34,573 nucleotides of DNA from Paenibacillus cisolokensis. Its GTDB lineage: Bacteria; Bacillota; Bacilli; Paenibacillales; Paenibacillaceae. The stretch spans positions 1-34,573 of the forward strand of contig NZ_BOVJ01000017.1 in assembly GCF_018403665.1 (NCBI RefSeq), in the 5' to 3' direction. The notes under the pieces are model-generated. The model did not search any database, was not told the origin of the DNA, and worked only from the letters and a program-made list of their open reading frames with translations. This document shows positions 26,097-33,557 of this stretch, piece by piece. Each line of letters opens with the position of its first letter. Position 1 is the first letter of the stretch. The position numbers were made by a program, and so were the translations under genes.

Positions 26097-28060
26097 ATGG
26101 AAGAATTGAGGAAGATCTGGACTCGAACGTTATCCTTATTGCTCGCTTTCACACTTATGCTGGTATCGCTTGCCGCTCCCGTGCAAGCAGCATCCCCTGC
26201 TTCGGCGCCGTACAGCCCTGAACTGGCCGCTTTTCTGGAACAGGACTGGGCGCCTGAAGGCTACATCACACCCGCCAACGGTCACGAAACGTTACGGCAA
26301 TCGGAATTTGCCGAGCTATTAAACGACGCTGCCGACGCTGCCGGGACGGACTTGCGCTTTCTTACACTCTCAGACCAGGATACGGTTAAGCGGGAGACGG
26401 CGGCGGCAATACTGGATCAGGCCGTCGACGTTCCGTATATCGGCCGCAACGTTTTTACCGATATTCCGCAGAGCGGGCCTGACGCATCCTCCATCGGCAC
26501 CGTTGTGACATCCGGCTTGATGAAAGGCGTTTCCGGCCATCGATTCGGTTATGGAAAACCGCTGTCAAGGTCGGAGGCAGCCGTCGTAGCCTACCGTCTC
26601 TACCTTTATCTGCAGCCTTTCAATCCGGTCGAAGCTACCATCGCCGACATTCAAACCGCCATGACAGCGGGCCGATTGACAGCGGAACAACTGGTCGAAC
26701 TCTATTTGGATCGCATCGAACGATATGACAAGCAGGGCCCCAAGCTGAATTCGATCATCCGCATCAACGACAAGGCGCTGGAGATAGCAAGAGCGCTGGA
26801 CGAGGAACGCGCAAAGACCGGCCCTCGCGGTCCGCTTCACGGCATTCCGGTTATCGTGAAGGACAATTTCGACACCGCGGACATCCCGACGACCGGCGGT
26901 TCGCTCGCTTTGAAGGACAGCATTCCGCCTGACGACGCTTTTCAGGTGAAGAAATTGAAGGAAGCCGGAGCCATTATATTGGCCAAAGCGAATTTGCATG
27001 AATTTGCGTTCGGGTATACAACGGTCAGCTCCGCCGGCGGCCAGACGCTTAACCCGTACGATCCGACCCGTGTACCGGGCGGCTCCAGCGGCGGAACGGG
27101 GCTGCCGTGGCCGCAAGCCTGGGCGCCGTCGGCATGGGCACCGATACCGGCGGTTCCATCCGCGTGCCGGCTTCTTTTAACAGCCTGGTCGGCATTCGGC
27201 CGACGATCGGCCTGTCGAGCCGGGACGGCATTATGCCGCTGGCGCTTACGCAGGATACGGGCGGTCCGATCGCACGGACGGTGGCGGACGCCGCAGCCAT
27301 TCTGGACGCGACGGTCGGTTACGACCCGCAGGACGTAACGACGGCCGCCAGCGTCGGAATGGTGCCGAATTCGTACCTGGACGTATTGGACCCGAACGGA
27401 CTGGAAGGCGCCAGAATCGGCGTGCTCCGCGAGGTATTCGGCACGAATGCCGATATTCAGAACGTAATGGAAAAGGCGATTCGCGATATGGAGGCGGCAG
27501 GCGCAACGATCGTGGACAATGTGACCATTCCGAACTTCAAGGAAATCAACAGCTACGGAAGCTTGAGCGCCTGGGAGTTTAAATTCCAATTTAACGATTA
27601 TTTGGAAAGTCTAGGAGATGACCGGCCGTACAAGACGCTGGACGATATATTGGCTTCCGGCCTGTTCGATCCTTCCGTGGCGAAACAGCTGAAAGAACGG
27701 AACGACAGGGAGTCGCTCGATGACGAGACGTATAAGGATATTGTCCTGTATCGTACGCGTCTTGCCCAGCAAGCCGTGCTCAAAATGATGGCCGATCATC
27801 GGCTCGATGCGCTCATCTTCCCGACGTCGGCCAATCCGATCGTCAAAATCGGGGAAGAACAGACGATCGGCGACGGCTTCAAGCTCAGCTCGTTCACCGG
27901 CTATCCGACCGTAACCGTGCCGGCCGGTTTTACACCGGACCGCATGCCGGTCGGCATGGACTTCATCGGCCGTCCGTTCAGCGAACCGACGCTGATCAAG
28001 CTGGCGTACGCATTCGAGCAGAAAACCCATCATCGCCGCGCTCCCGAACTGACGCCGTAA
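26097..28060 (+). CDS. Secreted amidase-signature enzyme with S-layer homology region, one frameshift
   Basis: An N-terminal signal peptide ([20 protein letters not shown]) is followed by S-layer homology segments (about residues 55-170, best seen as [27 protein letters not shown] and [11 protein letters not shown]), then an amidase-signature domain. Catalytic residues are present: Lys in [12 protein letters not shown], cis-Ser in PGGSSGGTG and nucleophile Ser in [14 protein letters not shown]. One G is missing from the G4 run at 27099-27102; restoring it gives 654 residues. ATG 26097 lies very close to AAAGGGG, so TTG 26106 is an alternative start. The SLH part should hold it on the cell wall. 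It is divergent from the peptide transporter, so it may release amides or peptide fragments that are then imported (inference). Confidence 0.85.
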
Positions 28061-28094
28061 ACAGACAAGCTTTCATCGTCTGATGTCCGGCGAT

Positions 28095-28130
28095 GTCCGG
28101 CGGCGCCATCCATGGCGTCGCCGGACTTTC
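28095..28130 (+). terminator. Terminator after the amidase gene
   Basis: A 15-bp stem with one mismatch (28095-28109 with 28112-28126, GTCCGGCGGCGCCAT against ATGGCGTCGCCGGAC) is followed by TTTCTT, 35 bases past the stop codon. Confidence 0.75.
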
Positions 28131-28139
28131 TTCCCGGCT

Positions 28140-28250
28140 CTATTGCATAAACGTCTCTTTGTACCGCACACCCAAAAAGAAAAGTATGCCGAACACGCAA
28201 ACAAGAGCAAATAAAATTAAAATGGTCGTGAGCAGCACAATGCCCGTCAT
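28140..28250 (-). CDS. Putative 36-residue single-helix membrane protein
   Basis: The frame reads MTGIVLLTTILILFALVCVF and GILFFLGVRYKETFMQ: one long hydrophobic helix with a short basic/acidic tail. GTG 28268 (MAKCLK...) would add six residues and has GGGGG upstream, so the true start may be there. Codon usage and the clean helix argue for a real small protein, but the ribosome binding site is weak and I recognise no family. Confidence 0.4.
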   Translation of the reverse strand: MTGIVLLTTILILFALVCVFGILFFLGVRYKETFMQ

Positions 28251-28292
28251 TTTCAAGCATTTTGCCACAGCATGCCCGTTCCCCCTGTTCCG

Positions 28293-28768
28293 TTACCGCG
28301 CCGCTTTAGCGCCCGTCTCCCTTTCCAGATATGCCGCGACACCGTCTTCGTCGTTGGGCGGGACAATTTCATCCGCCAATCGCTTGATCGCATCCTGCGC
28401 ATTCCGCACGGCGATTTTGCGCCCGGCCGCCTCGAACAGACCGAGATCGTTCACATGATCGCCGAATGCGACGCCCGCCCGATCTCAAATATACGATCGG
28501 TCAGCGTGTTTTCCAGCCAATAACCGCCGATCACCGTATGTTGAAGGCCGTCGTACAGCAGCGCCCCGTTGTACAGGATGAGCGGATATTTCCAAGGAAT
28601 CGCCGATACGACGCTGTGCGCGCTTATATATCCTCGCGCGGTCGCGAAGCTGACGACGACATCTTGCGCCAACGCATTCGACAGAACGCCGATCGTATAT
28701 CCGGACAGCGTCTGATCGGACCGCAGCAGCGTTCCATCCAAATCGGTGATGTAGGCCCGTTTGCCCAT
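28293..28768 (-). pseudogene. Cof-type HAD phosphatase lacking its cap region
   Basis: The N-terminal half is canonical: MGKRAYITDLDGTLLRSDQT (motif I) to VVSFATARGYISA (motif II) and LILYNGALLYD. At about 28485 the sequence changes abruptly from DRIFEIGRA to VAFGDHVNDLGLFEAAGRKI, which is motif IV (GD..ND) and the C-terminus of the same family, ending YLERETGAKAAR. Roughly 100 residues holding the C2 cap and motif III Lys are missing, and the two halves are in different frames. It is therefore a deletion derivative, or an assembly collapse. ATG 28768 lies at the end of a short leader. Confidence 0.65.
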
Positions 28769-28872
28769 GGCCGGCCGGCCCCCCGTCTTTTTTTCATTAT
28801 GCAAAACAGGTACGTTTTGGATAAAAGTATACCACAAAATTTGGAAGGAACGGATGGCTCCATCGCCGAAAA

Positions 28873-28896
28873 GGCCGACCGCAGACGCGGTCGGCC
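28873..28896 (-). terminator. Terminator after uxuB
   Basis: A perfect ten-base stem, GGCCGACCGC with GCGGTCGGCC, has the tetraloop AGAC, about 90 bases beyond the uxuB stop. On the minus strand it is followed by TTTTCGG. Confidence 0.7.
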
Positions 28897-28986
28897 TCAA
28901 ACGGCAGGGGTGGTCATGCCCGGAAATGCCAACATATCGAAGCCGGTTTTCATTGCGACCGCCGCCGCCGTAAGGTCTTCTGCGAA

Positions 28987-29838
28987 TTACACGCCCGAAT
29001 ACGCCATGAATCCGCCGTCGACCGGAACGGTAATGCCGGTTATAAAGCCGGACATGCTGTCGTCGGCCAGCCAGATGAGCGTGCCGAGCAGATCGGTCGG
29101 CTCTCCGAATCTGCGCATCGGCGTATGCGTCAAGATTTTGCGGGATCGCTCCGTAAGGGAACCGTCCTCGTTCGTCAGCAGCCGCCGGTTCTGCTCCGTC
29201 AGGAAAAATCCCGGAGCGATCGCGTTGACCCGGATGCCGGCATCGGCCATATGGACGGCCATCCATTGCGTGAAATTGTTGATCGCCGCCTTGGCCGCGC
29301 TGTAGGCGGGCACCTTCGTCATCGGGCTGTACGAGCTCATCGACGACATATTGATGACGGTGGCGCCCGGGCGGCGGACCATCTTGCGCGCAAACACTTG
29401 CGTCGAGATCAAGGTGCCGAGGAAATTCAGGTTGAAAACGCGGCCGAAGCCTTCGACGCTCAGGTCGAAGAAGCTGACGACGGCTTCGTCTTCCACATCT
29501 TCCGGACGGAACGTCTCGTTCGTCGTATTTCCTCGCGGATCGTTGCCTCCCGCTCCGTTCACGAGTATGTCGCACGGACCGAACCGTTCCGACACGACCG
29601 CCTCCGCCCGGACGACGCTCTCCTTGTCGAGCACATCGCAGGCGACCGCGATCGCTTCCCCGCCGGCTTGGCGGATCGCTTCGGCGACCGCTTCTCCTTT
29701 CTCCGCCGTCCGGTTCAAAATCGCCACCTTCACGCCATGCCGCCCGAGCTCCCTCGCCATCGCCGCGCACAGCACGCCGCTGCCTCCGGTAATGACGGCC
29801 GTTCTGCCCCGCAAATTGTCGTGAATCGGTATCGTCAT
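28987..29838 (-). CDS. uxuB: SDR-family D-mannonate oxidoreductase (fructuronate reductase)
   Basis: This short-chain dehydrogenase has 283 residues. It has the nucleotide motif [20 protein letters not shown], the NGAGGN motif, catalytic Ser in [11 protein letters not shown], and Tyr/Lys in [14 protein letters not shown]. The end [20 protein letters not shown] is typical. TGG.GVLC in place of TGxxxGIG is characteristic of the SDR form of fructuronate reductase found in Bacillus (UxuB/YjmF). The start ATG directly abuts the uxuA stop, so the two form one operon converting D-fructuronate to D-mannonate and then to 2-keto-3-deoxygluconate. Confidence 0.85.
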   Translation of the reverse strand: MTIPIHDNLRGRTAVITGGSGVLCAAMARELGRHGVKVAILNRTAEKGEAVAEAIRQAGGEAIAVACDVLDKESVVRAEAVVSERFGPCDILVNGAGGNDPRGNTTNETFRPEDVEDEAVVSFFDLSVEGFGRVFNLNFLGTLISTQVFARKMVRRPGATVINMSSMSSYSPMTKVPAYSAAKAAINNFTQWMAVHMADAGIRVNAIAPGFFLTEQNRRLLTNEDGSLTERSRKILTHTPMRRFGEPTDLLGTLIWLADDSMSGFITGITVPVDGGFMAYSGV

Positions 29839-30912
29839 TTACGCATTCCCCCGTTTGCTTCGCTCCAGCGCATCCCATGCGCCCCACAAGTACATAATGC
29901 CGAGCGCCCGGTCATACAGACCGTAACCCGGCCGGCACTTCTCGTCCCAAATATGCCGGCCGTGGTCCGGTCTGACATAACCGGTATATCCGATTTCATG
30001 ATAAGCCCTGACAACTTCGGCGATATCGACGGTGCCATCGCAGCTCCGGTGGGACGTCTCGATAAAGTCGCCATTCGGATAAACCCGCACGTTGCGAATA
30101 TGCGCGAACGGAATCCGGTCCGCAAATTCCCGCACCATCGCCGGGATGTCGTTCTCCGGATTCGCGCCGAGCGAGCCGCTGCACAGCGTAACGCCGTTGT
30201 TCGGATGGTCGACCATTTTCAGCAGGCGGCGAATGTTGGCCTGCGACGTCACAATCCGCGGCAATCCGAAAATCGACCACGGCGGATCGTCCGGATGGAT
30301 GGCCATTCGGATGCCGCTGCGTTCCGCCACCGGAATAATCGCCTCGAGGAAGTACTGCAAATTGCGCCACAAGTCTTCCTCCGTGACACCCTTGTACGCT
30401 TCGAACAGCTCGGAGAGACGGCCGAGCCGCTCCGGCTCCCAGCCGGGCATCGTCAGGTCCGGATTGGAGGCGATGCGCCGTACGAGTTCCATCGGGTCCA
30501 TGTTATCGATTTTTGCCTTTTCGAAAAAGAGCGCCGTCGAGCCGTCCTCCATTTCCTTGAACAGCTCAGTCCGGGTCCAGTCGAACACCGGCATAAAATT
30601 GTAGCAAATCGTCTTGACGCCGACGGTCGCCAGTTTCTCGATCGTCCGCTGGTAATTTTCGATGTACCGGTCGCGCGTCGGCAATCCGAGCTTGATATCT
30701 TCATGAACGTTAACGCTTTCAACCACTTCCAGATGCAGCCCGTACGGATCTACCTGCCGTTTGACTTCCAATATTTTGTCCATGGGCCACTCTTCACCGG
30801 CCGGCACGTCATGCAGCGCCCAAACGACGCCCTCGACGCCGGGAATTTGCCTGATTTGCTTCAGCGTAACGGTATCGTTCCCTTCCCCGTACCAACGAAA
30901 CACCATGCGCAT
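29839..30912 (-). CDS. uxuA: Mannonate dehydratase
   Basis: It dehydrates D-mannonate to 2-keto-3-deoxy-D-gluconate in hexuronate degradation. Its 357 residues match UxuA throughout: [91 protein letters not shown] and [14 protein letters not shown]. The His/Cys/Asp metal-site motifs are present. ATG 30912 (MRMVF) follows GAGGGGAGATGTGGACGA. The GntR-family regulator gene ends 21 bases upstream, so the order is gntR-uxuA-uxuB in one transcript. Confidence 0.95.
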   Translation of the reverse strand: MRMVFRWYGEGNDTVTLKQIRQIPGVEGVVWALHDVPAGEEWPMDKILEVKRQVDPYGLHLEVVESVNVHEDIKLGLPTRDRYIENYQRTIEKLATVGVKTICYNFMPVFDWTRTELFKEMEDGSTALFFEKAKIDNMDPMELVRRIASNPDLTMPGWEPERLGRLSELFEAYKGVTEEDLWRNLQYFLEAIIPVAERSGIRMAIHPDDPPWSIFGLPRIVTSQANIRRLLKMVDHPNNGVTLCSGSLGANPENDIPAMVREFADRIPFAHIRNVRVYPNGDFIETSHRSCDGTVDIAEVVRAYHEIGYTGYVRPDHGRHIWDEKCRPGYGLYDRALGIMYLWGAWDALERSKRGNA

Positions 30913-30933
30913 TCGTCCACATCTCCCCTCGAT

Positions 30934-31638
30934 TCAATCGACAAAATACTGCGGATACTTCGCCCGCAGCTCCGGCAGTTCACGGTCCAGCTTCCCGATA
31001 TGCCGCTTCAGCCTCGATGCGGTCAGCTCCTCATCCCCCGCCTGCATGGCGGCCAGCAAGCCGCGATGCTCCTCCAGCGTCTGCTCCATGTAATGGTATT
31101 CCCGCATGGCGAGAAACCGGATTCGGTTCAGGTGCGCGCGCATCTGGTTGATGACCTGAAGCAGCGTCGCATTGCCCGTCATCTCCAGCACGACGCGATG
31201 AAAATCTTCGTCAAGCTGCAGGAACAAAGCGGGATCGCCTGCGGCGGCCGCCTCCTGCTGCCTGTCGAACAAGTCCATAATCGCCCGTTCCGCGGCCGTG
31301 CGGTCTCCGTCACGCCACTGCTTCGCGACGAGGCGAAAGGCGCCCAGCTCCAGATGCTCGCGGATGAATTTCGCTTCTTCCACCTTGCGCTGCGAGATAG
31401 GCGCGATCCTCGTTCCCCGCTGCGGCAGCACATCCAGCAGCCGCTCGCTCACGAGCAGCCGGATCGCTTCCCGGACGGGCGTGCGGCTGACCTGCAGCAA
31501 TTCGGCCACTTCGTTCTCGTAAATCATCGTTCCTGGTTCAAGCTGCAGCGAAACGATGCCGGCGCGAATCGTCTCGTACACCTGGTCGCCCAGCGATTTG
31601 CGGACGGGGCGCTGCGGCAGCGGCGTAAGCTTCAGCAC
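30934..31638 (-). CDS. GntR/FadR-family regulator of the uxu operon
   Basis: The protein has 234 residues. The N-terminal winged helix (about 10-75) shows SLGDQVYETIRAGIVSLQLE, ENEVAELLQVSRTPVREAIR and PQRGTRIAPIS. The FCD effector domain follows with the metal-binding pattern ALFLQLDEDFHRVVLEMTGN and EEHRGLLAAMQAGD. GTG 31638 is chosen because GGAGGTGA lies seven bases upstream; longer in-frame starts would run into the operator. It is the first gene of the operon and probably autoregulates through the palindrome at 31709-31726. By analogy with UxuR/ExuR-like regulators, a hexuronate or its intermediate should be the inducer. Confidence 0.9.
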   Translation of the reverse strand: MLKLTPLPQRPVRKSLGDQVYETIRAGIVSLQLEPGTMIYENEVAELLQVSRTPVREAIRLLVSERLLDVLPQRGTRIAPISQRKVEEAKFIREHLELGAFRLVAKQWRDGDRTAAERAIMDLFDRQQEAAAAGDPALFLQLDEDFHRVVLEMTGNATLLQVINQMRAHLNRIRFLAMREYHYMEQTLEEHRGLLAAMQAGDEELTASRLKRHIGKLDRELPELRAKYPQYFVD

Positions 31639-31697
31639 GAATCTGTCACCTCCTGCGCGATGTATTTTGCCAGCCAGCCTCTTCTTTTCAAGCACTT

Positions 31698-31707
31698 CAA
31701 GTACTTG
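31698..31707. promoter_or_regulatory. Secondary palindrome beside the GntR operator
   Basis: CAAGTACTTG is a perfect ten-base palindrome one base from the main operator, on the gene-proximal side. It could be a second regulator site. Confidence 0.35.
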
Positions 31708-31708
31708 C

Positions 31709-31726
31709 ATTCTTGTATACAAGAAT
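31709..31726. promoter_or_regulatory. Operator palindrome for the GntR-family regulator
   Basis: ATTCTTGTATACAAGAAT is a perfect 18-base palindrome with the TTGTATACAA core typical of FadR-subfamily GntR proteins. It begins directly after the -10 box, so binding would block transcription start. Confidence 0.75.
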
Positions 31727-31755
31727 ATCATACCGCAAAAACGAACGTCGCTCAA
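31727..31755 (-). promoter_or_regulatory. Sigma-A promoter of gntR-uxuA-uxuB
   Basis: On the minus strand TTGAGC (31750-31755) and TATGAT (31727-31732) are 17 bases apart, just upstream of the operator. Confidence 0.75.
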
Positions 31756-31824
31756 GAATTGGCTGCCTTTCGGTTTCGAAAACGTTTGGCATTCCGGCCG
31801 CCCGTTGTATGACCGAAAATAAAA

Positions 31825-31853
31825 ACTCCCCCGGATTTCCGATCCGAGGGAGT
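31825..31853 (-). terminator. Terminator after the KamA-family gene
   Basis: ACTCCCCCGGAT pairs with ATCCGAGGGAGT (one mismatch). On the minus strand it is followed by TTTTTATTTT, about 115 bases beyond the stop. Confidence 0.85.
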
Positions 31854-31968
31854 CTCTCATCGATTATATGCAAAGCATTATGGCGGCGATAAATTTATCG
31901 GCGTGCAGACCTTTGGCCCGATGCGGATCCTCTTTTGAACGTTTTGAGCGGCATATCGGGCAATTCGT

Positions 31969-33096
31969 TCACGGAGACGACACGATCCGTTTTTTAATCG
32001 GTTTGCGCCAATACTTTTCGTTGCCGGGCAAATCGTCGAACCATGCCGCGTCATCGGGACAGTCCAACACCATGAAACGGCCGTAACGGTTATCCCGCGA
32101 TTGATGATACTTCAAATAAGCCTTTCCTCCTTCGATAGCCAATATTTCGATTTTCCCCGATGTATGACTCATCGACAGACGCACCCGTTTGCCGAGTCCG
32201 GAGGTTCTCGCTTTCGCCTTTTCTACGATGCTGTATACCTCGGCCAGAGGGAGAACAAAATCGCGGTTTCCGGCAACAGGCCGGTTCACGAAAAAGTAAT
32301 AGGGCGTTACGCCGGCCCAGGACAATCGATCCAGCAACTCTCCCAGCACCTCGGGATCGTCGTTGATCCCTTTCAGGATCGGCGTCTGATTGACGACGAC
32401 TGCGCCTGCGTCGTGCAAGGCGGCAAAAGCCCGGACCGCTTCCTCGGTTATTTCGCGCGGATGGTTGACATGCGCCATGACATACACTCTTTTGTCCGGA
32501 CTCGACACTTCCCGGATCGTCGCGAGCAGCGCTTCGTCCTCGTAGATCCGCATCGGATTGAACACGGGAATTTTGGAGCCGAGCCGTATGATTTTCACAT
32601 GATCGATATCGCGCAGCCGCAACAATATCGACCGCAGCTTCGGCGTTCCCAGAATCAGGCTGTCTCCCCCGGTCAACAGGACATTGTTGATTTCCGGATG
32701 GGCGGAAATATAGGCGAGGCCCGGTTCGACGTCGGTGACGGCCTCCTTCACGTCGTTGCGGAACAGCCGTTTGCGGAAGCAGTACCGGCAGTAAGCGCCG
32801 CATACTTCGGATACGATGAGCAGCGCGGTCGTTTTGTACTTGTGCTGACACCCCGGGACGACATAGTTGGTATCCTCGTCGGATGCATCCCAGCGGCCGT
32901 ATTCCAGCAGTTCCCCCTCGTTCGGAATGACAAGTTTGCGAATCGGATCGTGAGGATCGTTCCAGTCGATCAGACCCAGATAGTAATCGTTGACCCGAAA
33001 AACAAATTTGTCCGTAATGCGCTTCAGTTTCGCTCTTTCTTCCGCCGGGATGTTCGTCAATTTATCGATGTCGGTAATATACTTCGGTTGAGCCAT
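31969..33096 (-). CDS. KamA-family radical SAM / PLP aminomutase (lysine or glutamate 2,3-aminomutase-like)
   Basis: Members move an alpha-amino group to the beta carbon using SAM, a 4Fe-4S cluster and PLP. The 375-residue protein has the radical SAM triad CGAYCRYCFRKR, the SAM-binding LLTGGDSLIL, RLGSKIPVFNPMRI, and TPYYFFVNRPVAGNRD. The PLP-lysine region reads LSMSHTSGKIEIL, whereas lysine 2,3-aminomutase has DAPGGGGK; the substrate-binding aspartates of the lysine enzyme are therefore not seen. Glutamate 2,3-aminomutase-type or other specificity is more likely. ATG 33096 (MAQPKYITDIDKL) follows GAGGAGGGAGAACG. A c-di-AMP riboswitch and two terminators precede it, so expression is second-messenger controlled. 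It lies alone in its transcript. Confidence 0.88.
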   Translation of the reverse strand: MAQPKYITDIDKLTNIPAEERAKLKRITDKFVFRVNDYYLGLIDWNDPHDPIRKLVIPNEGELLEYGRWDASDEDTNYVVPGCQHKYKTTALLIVSEVCGAYCRYCFRKRLFRNDVKEAVTDVEPGLAYISAHPEINNVLLTGGDSLILGTPKLRSILLRLRDIDHVKIIRLGSKIPVFNPMRIYEDEALLATIREVSSPDKRVYVMAHVNHPREITEEAVRAFAALHDAGAVVVNQTPILKGINDDPEVLGELLDRLSWAGVTPYYFFVNRPVAGNRDFVLPLAEVYSIVEKAKARTSGLGKRVRLSMSHTSGKIEILAIEGGKAYLKYHQSRDNRYGRFMVLDCPDDAAWFDDLPGNEKYWRKPIKKRIVSSP

Positions 33097-33130
33097 CGTT
33101 CGTTCTCCCTCCTCTTGTTTCATTTGAATG

Positions 33131-33165
33131 AAAAAAGACCCTTACACAGCATGTGTGTACGGGTC
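33131..33165 (-). terminator. Riboswitch-linked terminator 2 (proximal to the KamA-family gene)
   Basis: On the minus strand GACCC (33161-33165) and GGGTC (33137-33141) close a stem with inner TACACA/TGTGTA pairing, followed by TTTTTT. It lies 35 bases before the start codon. Confidence 0.85.
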
Positions 33166-33174
33166 TCCTCAAAC

Positions 33175-33195
33175 AAAAAGACCCTGTAAAGGGTC
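33175..33195 (-). terminator. Riboswitch-linked terminator 1
   Basis: GACCCT and AGGGTC form a six-base stem with a four-base loop, followed on the minus strand by TTTTT. It lies about 35 bases after the riboswitch. Its arms share GACCC/GGGTC with terminator 2, so cross-pairing is possible. Confidence 0.8.
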
Positions 33196-33221
33196 AAATA
33201 CGCACCAATACATTATTCGAC

Positions 33222-33355
33222 CCATCCAAAGCTGACGAGGTTAGCTGACGGGCTCGGGATAGATGGTTCCCTACGGCCGCATGAAGCGGCACGATTCGCC
33301 CCGGAAGACTTGGTTCCCCCGCTTTCCGGTCCATAACCGGAAATTAAGCTTATTA
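33222..33355 (-). ncRNA. c-di-AMP riboswitch (ydaO-yuaA type)
   Basis: Read on the minus strand, the leader contains the conserved ydaO elements in order: AGCTTAAT near the 5' end, GCGGGGGAACCAA, CGGGGCGAATC, a CCGCTTCATGCGG hairpin, CGTAGGG, and ATCCCGAGCCCGTCAGCTAA followed by CCTCGTCAGCTT. The ends AAGCT/AGCTT can form P1. This class binds cyclic di-AMP and normally switches genes off by terminator formation. It begins about seven bases after the -10 box and is followed by two intrinsic terminators, then the aminomutase gene. Confidence 0.95.
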
Positions 33356-33358
33356 CTT

Positions 33359-33387
33359 ATCATATTTGAATAATTCAGAATTGTCAA
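33359..33387 (-). promoter_or_regulatory. Sigma-A promoter of the riboswitch/aminomutase transcript
   Basis: On the minus strand a consensus TTGACA (33382-33387) and TATGAT (33359-33364) are exactly 17 bases apart, placing the transcript start at the first base of the riboswitch. Confidence 0.88.
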
Positions 33388-33557
33388 ACTCAAATCAGTT
33401 GCGAATCCGTTCGCTTGTATCGCCGTAATAGAGAGTATAGAATGTTAGTAGTTAGATTTGCACCGCCGAATGACAGCCAAGAACACGCCCTGTTGCGGGG
33501 CGAAAACGGATTCATGGATACGTAGATCCGGACAGTTTTAACAAAGAGGTGACAGCA

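Noticed and set aside
29125..31812. 895-codon plus-strand frame over uxuB, uxuA and gntR
   Set aside because: It is antisense to three clearly conserved genes, is Arg/His-rich and has no domain signature.
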